Shown: positions 1 through 40,623 of the stretch, piece after piece
Position numbering within the stretch: the stretch's first letter is position 1
Layout: every line of letters starts with the position of its first letter
Origin: Ovis canadensis
Lineage: Eukaryota > Chordata > Mammalia > Artiodactyla > Bovidae
Assembly (NCBI RefSeq): GCF_042477335.2
Contig: NC_091248.1
Coordinates: 120,798,501-120,862,500 of the forward strand
Direction: 5' to 3'
Length of the DNA stretch: 64,000 bases
Notes under the pieces: generated by a model
Told to the model about the DNA's origin: nothing
Database searches by the model: none
Seen by the model: only the letters and a program-made list of their open reading frames with translations
Made by a program: the position numbers and the translations under genes

Positions 1-204
1 ATATATAAGCAGGGAAAATTCCCCAGTGATGACTGATGTTAGCATTTTTTTAAAAATCCTTTGCAATGTGCTTCCACCCCTATGATGTCTTTAACTATTA
101 CAATCCTACACAAAGGCCAGTATTTTTCTCTCTACTGCCCTTGACAGGTGAAAGAAATATCTGAAATACGTCCATAGAAGAACTTAGAATAAAAACAGGT
201 CACT

Positions 205-345
205 CATTCATAGATTTGATTAATGAATATTTATTACAGACTACATTGTACCAGAAATTATGCCAAGCACTGGGAACACAATACTTAATAATATGGGCAT
301 CACATTCTCCTCTGTGGAGCTTACAGTCTATTAAGGAAAAGATTA
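205..345 (+). repeat. L2-like LINE fragment
   Basis: The segment matches the common L2 3' pattern: a target-like AATATTTATT, then 'gccaagcactgggaacaca' and 'ctgtggagcttacagtcta'. It is strongly diverged, which fits an ancient copy. Confidence 0.4.
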
Positions 346-467
346 AAAAATGAGCACCCGAAGTTCAGGATGTATAATGAAAAGAAAATATAGGTGGCTT
401 GGAAATTGAACAGGCAGACTCCAATCTAGCCTCTGAGCCAGTCTCCCACGCTCACCCCCTGCCCACC

Positions 468-468
<1 letters not shown>

Positions 469-517
<49 letters not shown>
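469..517 (+). repeat. (AC)n microsatellite
   Basis: About 24 uninterrupted AC dinucleotides, likely polymorphic. They create artificial open frames of Thr-His or Val-Cys on the two strands. Confidence 0.95.
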
Positions 518-521
<4 letters not shown>

Positions 522-1013
522 ACAATTGTTGAGACTCATAGGAGGAGCAGAAGTTACAAAGATGGAAGGGAGGATGGGTGCAGAGAGGTAGAAAGATCCA
601 GAAACTGTGAACGCTGAAAAGGAGGAAAAAAGAGGAGGAACCAATAATGATTATCATGATGAAAGAGAGGCCCAGAGAAGACAAGGGTGAAGAGGCTAGG
701 GAGGTTGCCAGGTGTCAGCTCAGGGAAGGGCTTCCAGACCACAGGTTGAGGCAAGACTTGCATCTGACAAAGATCAGTGTGGCTCCAGTGTGGATGGTGG
801 AGTGGAAAAAACCAAGACTGCAGTGGGAAAAAACAAGATTACAGGAACCCACTCCTGGAAGGCAGTGGGGAGATCACAGGGGCCTGTTTCAGAAGATTAG
901 CAAAAGAGTAGAGACAAGTGCAACAGTCTTCAAAGAAGTGAAAAAAGCAAGAACTGTTCTTCTTTACTACATTGTACTATATTGCATATGTTTTTAAAGG
1001 CATGTATACATAA

Positions 1014-1130
1014 GAATACTGGAGTGGGTGGCCATTCCCTTCTCTAGGGGATCTTCCCAACCCAAGGATCAAACCCAAGTTGCCTGCATTACAGGCAGAT
1101 TCTTTACCTTCTGAGCCAGCAGGAAAGCCC
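1014..1130 (-). repeat. Truncated Bov-tA/BovA SINE
   Basis: Reads as the reverse complement of the Bov-tA core: 'actggagtgggt', 'ggggatcttcccaaccca', 'gattctttacc', ending in the reversed tRNA-like head 'aggaaagccc'. Confidence 0.8.
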
Positions 1131-2875
1131 ATACATAGGTAGGCTTGGACATGCATAAAGTATTTTTGGAAGGATAAAGAACAAACTTACTACTGAATGT
1201 CCCTGAGGAGGTGGATACCTGAGGGGCTGGAATAGAGGCAAGAATGCTCTTTTCTCTGTATGTCCTATGTGCTCTTTGAATCTCGGGCCATGGGATGTAT
1301 CGTCTACTCAAAAGTTATTCTTTTTCAAATGAGATGTTTTAGGGAGTAGAATCCACCAGACCTGAGACAGACTGCAGATGAGAGTTGAGATGGGTGTGTG
1401 AAGGAAGACGCCTAGGTTTGGGGCTTAGGCAACTTCACCTGCTTTTATTTGATTGGAAATGCTGGTGGAGGAGCAGGTTTGGTGAGGAAGAAAAGCTGTT
1501 CAGTTTGGGACATGTCGAGTTCCAGATATCTGTCAAATATCCAGGTAGAGTTGTCTAATGGAGAGGCATCTGAGCTGTCTCCTGGGGCTCAGGAGACAGA
1601 ACTAAAGCCAAGATAAGAAGTCTTGAATCACAGACATGTGTGTCAATATCATCCATGGAGGCAGCAGGAACTTCCCAGGTGGTGAGGAAAACAGAGAGCT
1701 TCATGGACCAAAACTATTTAAGAGATGGGGAGAAGAGAGGCAGGCAGAGTGGGAGGCGGGCATGGCACTAGGGGCGTGCTGAGAGGGGGTGAGTGGTCCA
1801 GTGGTATTGAACCCTACAGAGTTTGTGCAAGACTCAGATGGTTCAACGGGGTCAGCTATGGGGAGATGACCTTGATAAGAGTCCTGTTAGTAGCTGGAGG
1901 GGGAAGGTCAAACCACAATGGGGTGGGGACTCACTGTGAGTTCAGCAGACAACAGAGTCTCCTTTTAAGAAGTTTGGCCCTGAAAAGGGAGTAAAAATAT
2001 AGGGCAGGAGTCCAAAGGAGAAATTGGAAGGCGAAGGAAGGCAATTATAATCTCTTTGAGGATAGGAAAGAGCAGAGCGTGGTTATTTGCTGACTAGCAT
2101 CATTTGGGGAGAGAAAGAGGTTGAAGTTAGAATAATGAGAGGAGTTAGAGGATACAGTGGTGGACAGATCTGCCTGAAGAGAAAGAAAACTGTATCTGGA
2201 ATACAGATGGGAGTTTAGTTTTACACAGGAGAGGGAGAGCTTCCATTGTGAATGAAGATAGGAGGAATCACGCTGACTGAGCACATTTAGAAACGATACC
2301 ACCTGTGAACCTCTGTGTGTGTGTATGAGTTATCCTGTGCATGTGTGTGTGTGTGAGAATGTTATCCCTCACCATTCCACACTCACCTGGGCCTTGCGTG
2401 TGTATCTGGATGAACCTAGGGGCAGTTTCACAAATCCCACTTACCTTTTTGCTCTTCCAGATCACAGTCCTCTTAAAAAGTTGCTACGGCCTTGTAGTGA
2501 GGATGTTGACAGGGCTGGGATGAGAAGGGCTGGAGACAGAAGCGAGGCTGTGATGGGTACCCCAGATACCTAATTTCCAATTTCCTTCCTGGAAAGGGAT
2601 GGCCCATGCTCTGTGATTGCTGTCCACCCCACACCTCAGTGCAGGGGCAACGGAGCTGGGGCAGAGGGGAGCTGTTGCAGGATACATAGCTGGAAGCCTT
2701 CTACCTCCAGACACAAGGATGAACAGCTACCAACAGGCAACCTGAGTGACAAGCCAGGGATGGTCCCATAAAATAATTGATGGGGCCATCCACGCAGAGA
2801 GAGGAATACTTTGCCATCCATATTTAAAAACACACCAGGATGCAAATGAGATACACTTTAGACTCTAAGTCTCAA

Positions 2876-4160
2876 AACACAAGGATAAGACAACTGAAAA
2901 ATAGCAACCCCCAAGCCCCCAAAACAAACTGGACAAAGGACTTGAAAAAACATTTCCCCAAGAAAAAAAGATATACAAATGCCAGTGAGCCCTGAAAAGA
3001 TGCTCAATGTTGTTACTCATTGAAAGTGAAAGTGAAAGTCGCTCAGTCGTGTCCAGCTCTTTGCGACCCCGTGGACTGTATAGTCCATGGAATTCTCCAG
3101 GCCAGAATACTGGCGGGGGTAGCCCGGGGTCTCCTGTATTGCAGGTGGATTCTTTACCAACTGAGCTACCAGGAAAGCCCTGTTATTGGGGAAATGCACA
3201 CAACCACAATGAGATACCACTGCCTAATAAAAAGATGGCTACTATAAATTTTTAAAAAAATCAGAAAGTCACGTTGGTGAGGATGTGGACAAACTGGAAT
3301 CCTGTGCATTCCTTCAGGAAATGTAAACCAGTACAGCTGCTGCCAGAAACAGGATGGTAGTCCCTCAAAAAGTTTAATAAAGACGTGCCATAAGATCTAG
3401 CCATTCCACTTCTAGAGAACTGCTAGAAGTTTCACAAAACTGCTTTCACTTATCTTTTAATTGGCTGTCTTCTCTTTCCTACTCACCCACATTCCTCCCA
3501 CCATCACGCCCCCACACAAGCCCTGCTGCTCCAAATCCTCAATGTGCAGCCCTTTGGGTCTCTATCCCAGTTTATCCTCCGCCTCCCTCCACTTCCCTTC
3601 ATTTGATCCTTAGATGATCAACGGAAGTTTGGAAGTTTTCAGTATCCAAAGAAACTAAAAGCAGGAACTTGGAAAGATAATTGTACACCAATGTTCACAG
3701 CAGTACGACAACAGTCAAAGGTGGAACAACCCAGCTGTCCATCAGTGGAGGGAGGGATAAACACAAAGTGATCTAAACATACAATGAGATATTATATTTG
3801 ACTTTTCAAAGGAATGAAATTCTGACTCATGCTATAGGATGGATGAATCTTGAAAACCTTATGCTACATCAAATAAGCCAGGCACAATGGGACTAAAGGT
3901 GGATAATTCCACTTTTACGAGGTAACTAGAAAACTTAAAATCATAGACAGAAAGTAGGATATTGGTTATCAGGGACCATGGGGAAGGGATGATGGGGAGT
4001 TCGTGTTTAATGAGTATACGATTTTTGGTTTAGAAAAGTCCCTGCATGAATAGTGGTGATGGTTGCCCAGCAATTCGAATGAACTTAATACCACTGAACG
4101 GTACAGCTAAAAAAAGCTTAAAATGGTAAATTTTATGTTCTGCATATCATAATACATTTT
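2876..4160 (+). mobile_element. Old L1 LINE 3' end
   Basis: Matches the conserved end of L1 ORF2 and its 3' UTR in order: 'gaaaagatgctcaatgttg', 'aaatgcacacaaccacaatg', 'gatgtggacaaactggaat', 'caccaatgttcacagcagta', 'ggatgaatcttgaaaacctt', then 'aaaatggtaaattttatg' and a T/A-rich end. It is 5'-truncated and diverged, interrupted by a SINE at 3021-3180 and by about 190 bases of C-rich non-L1 sequence near 3440-3630. Confidence 0.75.
3021..3180 (-). repeat. BovA-type SINE inside L1
   Basis: Reverse-strand SINE from 'gaaagtgaaagtcgctcag' to the reversed head 'accaggaaagccc'. It splits the L1 sequence between 'actcatt' and 'ggggaaatgcaca', so it is younger than the L1. Confidence 0.9.
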
Positions 4161-4161
4161 T

Positions 4162-4167
4162 TTTAAT
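4162..4167 (-). terminator. Candidate TRPV5 poly(A) signal (ATTAAA)
   Basis: On the minus strand an ATTAAA hexamer lies about 490 bases after the TRPV5 stop codon, and no AATAAA precedes it in that stretch. It sits at the edge of an A/T run that also ends the neighbouring L1, so it may be chance. Confidence 0.25.
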
Positions 4168-4660
4168 AAAGGAAGGATAAATAACCGTTCTTCTTGTAGT
4201 TTTCTAGTGTGGGTTTGGCTGTGAGGTGGGGAGGGGGTCCTATGAGGTACAGGAAGAGGTGAGGCTTACTACCTCAGGGCCATGCCCGGCTCCTGCTTCC
4301 TGAAGCCCTGGGAGACGTCACGGCTCACAGTCTAGTGCCCCGTGGGGCAGAAAAGGAGATGATGACCCAGGCTTTGGCCTAGCATCCCTACCTGGTGTCT
4401 TTCGTTGCCAAGCCTAACTCTGATTGAACAGATACCCTCTTTTCCCAAGATGTGGGACTTCCAAGAAGCCAGAAGGTACTCATTCCTGGGAATGCTGAGG
4501 TGACAGGTGAGGTATGGATGGCCTGGGAGAATTCTTCTGTCCACCCCTCACAGGGTTAACAGGCAGGAAGGGAGGATGCTTCACAAGCAGTGTCTCTCTC
4601 TCTCTCTTTGCCTTCACCCAGGCCCACCTGGAGTCAGGACGAGAGTAACAAGGGTCCTGA

Positions 4661-34240
<29,580 letters not shown>

Positions 34241-36118
34241 GTCTTCTCCTTTTGGGCAGTGGCCAGTCGCGAGGAGGAGGTGTTTCAAGGGAGCAGGGCT
34301 AGGACTCAGACGGCAGCTGAAGCGGAGACGAGGAGGAGGGATGGGTCACAAGTGGATCTGGCGTGGTGCTGTGCGGGGTTTGCACGTGCACGGAGGGGAC
34401 TGGGGGCCCTGCCAGGAGAGAGAGACTTTACCTGGAGGGGAGGAGCTCTTTCTAGAGAAAGCCCCTGAGGCACACAGCCTGCCTCGGAGCCAGCGGGGGG
34501 AGGGAGCTCTTTCCTATCAGTGAGCTAGGGCGGCTGAGACCGGGCCAGGGGAGGGGTGGGGCCCAGGAATCTGACCTGGGAGCCGGGATAGAGCCCAAAG
34601 GTGGGTCCTACAAGCCCGCTGAGCAATTACCTCAGATGCAGGACAGTAGAGAAGCAAAGCCCTCCAGCTCTGCAGTCAGGCAGGTCTAGGTTTGAATCCT
34701 GGGTTTCAGTCCTTGCAGGTCAGTTAGGTGAGCTTTCTGTGCCTCAGTCTTCTCATCTGTAAAACTGGGGTGATACTTACATGCTCTCACAGCAGAGTCT
34801 GTAAAGCATAGTCATAACAGCTCAAGGACAGTTGATTCTTCTTCTACAAAGGGGGCTCAAAACCCCCCAGAACGGCTTGCTCTGCCTAGTACCCCACAGC
34901 CCCGCATCCAGCAGGTCTCTGGCTGCCCCTCCTCCTGGAGAAGCCCAGGGCCTCCTCTTCCATTCCAGCTCCTCCCTTCCAGGCAGAGGAGACCTCAGTG
35001 AGCCCTGAACTTCCACAGAGGCTGGGCAGCAGGGTCTGAGCGGCGGTGGAGGAAATCACAGGACTCCCTCCAAGAGTGAGTCAACAGGAGGAGCAGGAGT
35101 AATGATAAGACAGTGTTAAATCATTTTATGGTATAACAGTTTCCATTTTTCTTCCTGATTGTTTTCAAAGAGATATATTCAGATATATCCCCTGAACCGT
35201 AGTCATTCAAGAGATCCCCATGTTCCCTGGGTGCAGGCCGAAGCTTCTCTAGCTCCTAAGTGAGAAGATGGAGCAGAGAGAGATGCGTGTGACTCCCAAC
35301 GGCCGGTGAGAGGCAAAACTGGAGCTGGCTTGTCAGGTGGAACCTCAGGTCCAAGTCACCCATCAGACCTCACTGCTCCTTAGGAACCTTCTGCTTATAA
35401 CAATGAGAGGCGTGGGTGGAGATAGGCTGGGGACCCTCCGCCTTGGGGGTCTTCCGGGGCAGGGACCCCTCACTTCCTTTGCTGTAGGAAAGAGAGAGCG
35501 CTTCTCTAGAGACTGAAGGATGGGCAAAACCACCTTTCGAGAAGGATGAGAAGTGGAAGGAAAATAAGTATGGAAAGAAAGAGGAGGTGCCCGAGACAGC
35601 AGGAAGCATGGGCTCCCCCAGGGAGGGGGCAGATGCCGGCTGGGAAGGGGGAGGGGTCACCTTGCGGGACATTTTTCTGCTTTGCTGGGGGTGGGGCAGT
35701 GTGGGGCTGTAATGATCTCCAAGCCTTGAGACTTCCAGTCTAAGGAGATGGAGGGAGCGATAAGGGTGAGGTGGGGGTGTAGATATGCTGATAAGCAGGG
35801 CTGCAGAGGAAAGGAGCGCCTGCCTAGTAATACTCAGCCTATAATGCTAGTCCTGGAGGGAGTGGGGGCGGGAGGGCCCGGTCCAATCCGCACAGAGCAG
35901 GTGTGCAGGCTGCCACCAAGGGCACTATCCTTGGGTGCCAGAGGAGGGAAGGGGCCCTCCACCTCTGGGTCTTCCCTTCCTGCTTGCACACGCCTTTGTC
36001 TGCACTGTTCTTTTCAGTGGAGGGGTGGGGAGAACAGGAACAAGCCTCCTGAAGGAGACCAAACTGTCCCCTCATCCCACCCGGCAAGCTGGAGATTTAG
36101 AAATGACTTCCTGATCTT

Positions 36119-36307
36119 TGGGCTTCCCTGGTGGCTCAGCTGGTAAAGAATCCGTCTGCAATGCAGGAGACCTGGGTTCGATCCCTGGGTTGGGAAGATC
36201 CCCTGGAGAAGGGAAAGGCTACCCACTCCAGTATTCTGGCCTGGAGAATTCCATGGACTGTATAGTCCATGGGGTCGCAGAGTTGGACACAACTGAATGA
36301 CTCTCAC
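36119..36307 (+). repeat. Bov-tA SINE, well preserved
   Basis: Head 'gggcttccctggtggctcag', B-box 'gggttcgatccctgggttgg', end 'cacaactgaatgactctcac'. Confidence 0.92.
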
Positions 36308-36634
36308 TTAGCTTCCTTATCTTCGGGGAGCCCTCTCCTCTTCTGTCCTCTGGCTTCTCTCCCCAGTCCTTTATTCCTTTTGTCAGGTCCTGCATGGCCA
36401 CCCTCCCCTCCCCTCTCTCATCAGTCTTCACCCTCTGAGAGCTTTCTGCAAACCAGGAGTCCTTCAACCTCCCTCCCGCAGGCAGATGCTTCCCTTCACG
36501 AGGGTGATGCCCCAGGGTCTCGCGAGAGTAGATGAGAGCTGGTCCAGGGCCCCTGATAAAACCTCACTGTTTTATCTCAGAGCCCATTGGCATCAAAGGC
36601 ACCAGACCTCTTATTCTGATATGATAAGGAGCAA

Positions 36635-36827
36635 AGTGTGAGTCACTCAGTTGTTTCCGACTCTTTGCATCCCTATGGACTGTAGCCTGCCAAGCTCCTC
36701 TGTCCATGGAATTTTCCAGGCTATACATACTGGAGTGGGTAGCCATTCCCTTCTCCAGGGGATCTTCCCAACCCAGGAACTGGGCCCAGTTGTACCTCAC
36801 TGCAGGTGGATTCTTTACCGTCTGAGT
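36635..36827 (-). repeat. Bov-tA SINE
   Basis: Reverse copy from 'gagtcactcagttgtttccg' to 'gattctttaccgtctgagtc'. Confidence 0.88.
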
Positions 36828-38287
36828 CCGGAAAGGAGGAGCCCAGAAGAAAGGAGCCCAGAAAGGAGGACAACATGTAAACCTGGATTTCAATATTTAG
36901 GTCATACACTCCCACCCTACCTGCCCGCAGCCCTGTAGGGAAAGAATTTGAATACTATCTTATTGTCATTGGATGGTGGAATTATTTGTTTTTCCATAAT
37001 TTTTAAAATATACTTTTGTAATAAGAAAAAAAAAATGAAGGGATTCCTGGTTTCCCACGAAGATTTATCTCCTAGGCACAGGGCATCGGGCAGGTGTCTG
37101 GTGAGGAAATTAGAGCTGTGGTGGTCGGTGCCAGCCAGTTGGTCCTTTCGGCTCTAGCTGCTCCCCTAAGGAAGGCCCAACCCCAACCATCCAACCCGTC
37201 CAAACTCACAGAGTTGGAGATGGCTTCTCAGTTAGCCAGGAACACAGAAGCTTCTCCCCCAAATAGCCAGGAGGAGGTTAGTGATTTCTTTCCATGCAAG
37301 CAGCATTTCCTGGACCTGCAGGTCAAGGAGTGCAAGGGAGGGGTGAACAGGGTCACCCGCTTACTGAAACCTGCCTCTCCCATCATCAGGTGACCTCCTG
37401 TACTGCTCCGCAGTCACCCTGTCACCGGGCTTGGATCACGGAAGTATGTAGGAGGCTGTGTTGGCCGTCCAGGAGAGAGTCTCCCAGTAAGCCTGTCGGC
37501 TGGCACAGGCGACATCCTTGGGAAGGAGGCTCTGCTGGCCCTGCCGTTCGGCCATCTGCCCCCTTTGAGGAAGAGCACACATTTCTGGACACATTTGACG
37601 GTTCATTCAGGCGTGCATGTGTGGATGCCAGGAGTGATGTGAGCTCACGGTCCTGGCACCCGGCTGTCCCTCATGGCCTGTATCTGACTCTGGTTTTCCA
37701 GAGCTGGCCTTCATCCCGTCTCCCCAGCCCTCTGCTCCAGGAAGCAGATGTCAGTTAGCCCCAACCTATTACTGCCAACGGGTCTGTGCCCAGCAGGGTT
37801 ACGGGCAGGGCAGGCACTGGGACGTGAAGGCAGGTTTCTTGAGATCCATTCCTTGGGATCCTCACCTCTGCCATGCCGGTTTTTCTGTGAAGACTCTCTT
37901 CCTTCTGCCCTTTAGAGACTGAGATTAGACACTGAGTCTTTAAAGACTTTGTCTGAGGACAGGAGGATGTGAAATGAGGCAGGACGCATTCAGTGTATCA
38001 GCACAAGAGGGCAAAGCTAGAACTGAGGGTAGTCCAGGGGAGCACAAGGAATGGGAGGACGGTTCCACTTGGGTCCAGAGTACTCTGTTCTCACACCCAA
38101 AGCAGGTACCTACCTCCTCCTCCAATTAGGTCCTCCCCTGCCCTCATATTGGATGGACTGAGTTTCACGCACAGCCCAGGACTTGAAGAGACTCGTTTGG
38201 ACATGGATCTGGGCCTCAGTTTATGCAAGTTGCTTTCCTTTGGGAAAGGCCGCACAGAAGAGTGGGGTGGGAAGGTGTGATCTTTAA

Positions 38288-38440
38288 AATCTAAAGAATC
38301 AGCAAGAGCCCTGCTCTGCACCTTATTATCTGTGTGACCTTCAATGGGCAAGCCATTTCTCTTGTGAACCTCGGTTTCCTCATCTATATAATGGGTATGG
38401 CGATGCGGATCTCGTGACATAATGGCTGTGAAAGGACTGC
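38288..38440 (+). repeat. MIR SINE
   Basis: MIR core 'tgtgtgaccttcaatgggca' followed by 'ggtttcctcatctatataat'. Confidence 0.75.
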
Positions 38441-38593
38441 ATGGACTCTTCGGTCACTGCCGTGGCCCTCCACTGCCAAGGTCCACGGCGGTCCTCCCTG
38501 GAGCCTCTATTGTCCCCTGCAGACTACTCTCCATGCTCCTGCCTGCCAGTGGAACTCTCTAGGGAGCTGGGATGAGGGTCGAGCCCACAGCTG

Positions 38594-38618
38594 TGATGTC
38601 ACAGAGCTCATGATGTCA
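38594..38618. promoter_or_regulatory. Paired CRE-like sites upstream of LLCFC1
   Basis: TGATGTCA occurs at 38594-38601 and again at 38611-38618, about 150 bases before the LLCFC1 start codon. Each differs from the palindromic CRE (TGACGTCA) by one C-to-T change. CREM/CREB-type sites are typical of spermatid promoters; the link to this gene is inference. Confidence 0.35.
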
Positions 38619-38757
38619 GAGGTCCTCTGGAAGGGAAGGGAGAAAACGGTGCTGGGAAGGGGGAAGGGCCGGGACAACGGACAGGGGAGGGAGGAGGCGG
38701 GGGAGCCAGCTGGGCACTGGGACAAGCAAAGACCAACGGCAGCGGCTGGGCAGGCCC

Positions 38758-39623
<866 letters not shown>

Positions 39624-39703
39624 GGGACGTTGAGGCAGAGGTGGTGGCCTGGTTCCTGGATGAAGACCTGGACATCTACCTCCGCTTTATGATAGCTTAC
39701 TGA

Positions 39704-40355
39704 CCCTCTCCCCCCGGGGCTCCAGGGCGCTTCTCCCAAGGGAAACGAACACGTGGCTTTTTGGCTCCCGCCAGCAGCCCTCTCCCTGAGGTCGCAGCAT
39801 CAGAGAGACCCCTTGCTGGCCTGTGGGCCGTCCACGGCCACTGCCCACTTGCCTCCCCATGCTCTGAGTGCCATCTCCAAGAGCTGAGACACCAGACCCC
39901 TGCCCTTCTCTGCCCTAGCCTCTCCTGGCTCTATTCAACAGGGAGAGGAGGCAGCAACAATGAAAGTAATAACAATCAACTCCTGTAAGCAGCTGGGGGC
40001 AGCTTCATTCTGTTTCTAAGCGGTCTGCTGAGTGGCGCGACCTTTGGCCCACCAACCTTCAGCTCAGTGATTGCTTCTTTAGCTGACGTCGATGGAACTC
40101 TGCTTGGTCTGCTCTCATTTTTTCTGACTTCTAGGCACAAGGCATGTCTGAGAGTAATGATGGAGAAGGTAAGGGCACCCCACTCCAGTACTCTTGCCTT
40201 GAAAATCCCATGGATGGAGAAGCCTGGTGGGCTGCAGTCCATGGGGTCGCTGAAAGTCGGACACGACTGAAGCGACTTGGCAGCAGTAGCAGCAACAGGC
40301 ACAAGGCATAGCAGGACAATGTTCTTAAGAGACAGGCAGAAGCCAAGCGCCAGCT
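39704..40355. other. Spacer between convergent LLCFC1 and KEL
   Basis: About 650 bases separating the two 3' ends. It holds a BovA SINE; no AATAAA was found for LLCFC1 near its end. Confidence 0.7.
40159..40296 (+). repeat. BovA SINE with target-site duplication
   Basis: Insert flanked by AGGCACAAGGCAT at 40133-40145 and 40297-40309, ending in AGC/AAC repeats. The near-perfect flanks suggest a fairly young insertion. Confidence 0.92.
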
Positions 40356-40361
40356 TTTATT
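40356..40361 (-). terminator. KEL: KEL poly(A) signal AATAAA
   Basis: AATAAA on the minus strand, about 100 bases after the KEL stop codon, giving a short 3' UTR like that of human KEL. Confidence 0.75.
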
Positions 40362-40461
40362 TTTGGAATGGAAGGGCAGAGGACCTGTTGCCCTGATTCC
40401 CGGGTTGGAGCACAGAGATGCCGATACACCTGTACTGAGATCTCTTTGGGAACTGGCCAGG

Positions 40462-40623
40462 TTACCAGAGTTGGCAGCGGCTGGAGGGGTTCAGGAGGGC
40501 CCCCTGGGGACAGCGGAAGTGTCTGGTGAAGGCTGGACTGTCGCTTAGGGGACCGTGGACTCGAAGGGTAGGAGGGCTGTGAATGTCCTGAGGATCCTGG
40601 GTGCTGGGGTCCCTACACATCAC
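40462..40623 (-). CDS. KEL: KEL exon 19 (C-terminus)
   Basis: Encodes [20 protein letters not shown] to the end [11 protein letters not shown], stop TAA. The His and Arg of HSPPTLR match neprilysin His711 and Arg717; CxxW is the usual M13 end. Confidence 0.96.
   Translation of the reverse strand: MMCRDPSTQDPQDIHSPPTLRVHGPLSDSPAFTRHFRCPQGALLNPSSRCQLW

Larger units (their letters stand above)
1..4160. other. Intergenic region left of TRPV5
   Basis: No gene is supported here. The stretch holds an L2-like fragment, an AC microsatellite, a truncated Bov SINE, a purine-rich stretch (about 1320-2300) that resembles an old mammalian interspersed repeat I cannot name, and an L1 3' end interrupted by a SINE. 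In human the next gene on this side is TRPV6 on the same strand as TRPV5, so this is probably the TRPV5-TRPV6 spacer. Confidence 0.6.
34241..38757. other. Intergenic region between TRPV5 and LLCFC1
   Basis: Contains the divergent upstream regions of TRPV5 (left) and LLCFC1 (right), two Bov SINEs and a MIR. Open frames here are short, overlap on both strands and resemble no protein I know. I see no further gene. Confidence 0.7.

Noticed and set aside
343-684. Cys-Val repeat frame
   Set aside because: Translation of an (AC)n microsatellite.
36119-36307. tRNA-like A and B boxes (e.g. GGTTCGATCCCTGG)
   Set aside because: These are heads of tRNA-Glu-derived SINEs, here and at many other places; none folds into an intact tRNA with its own ends.
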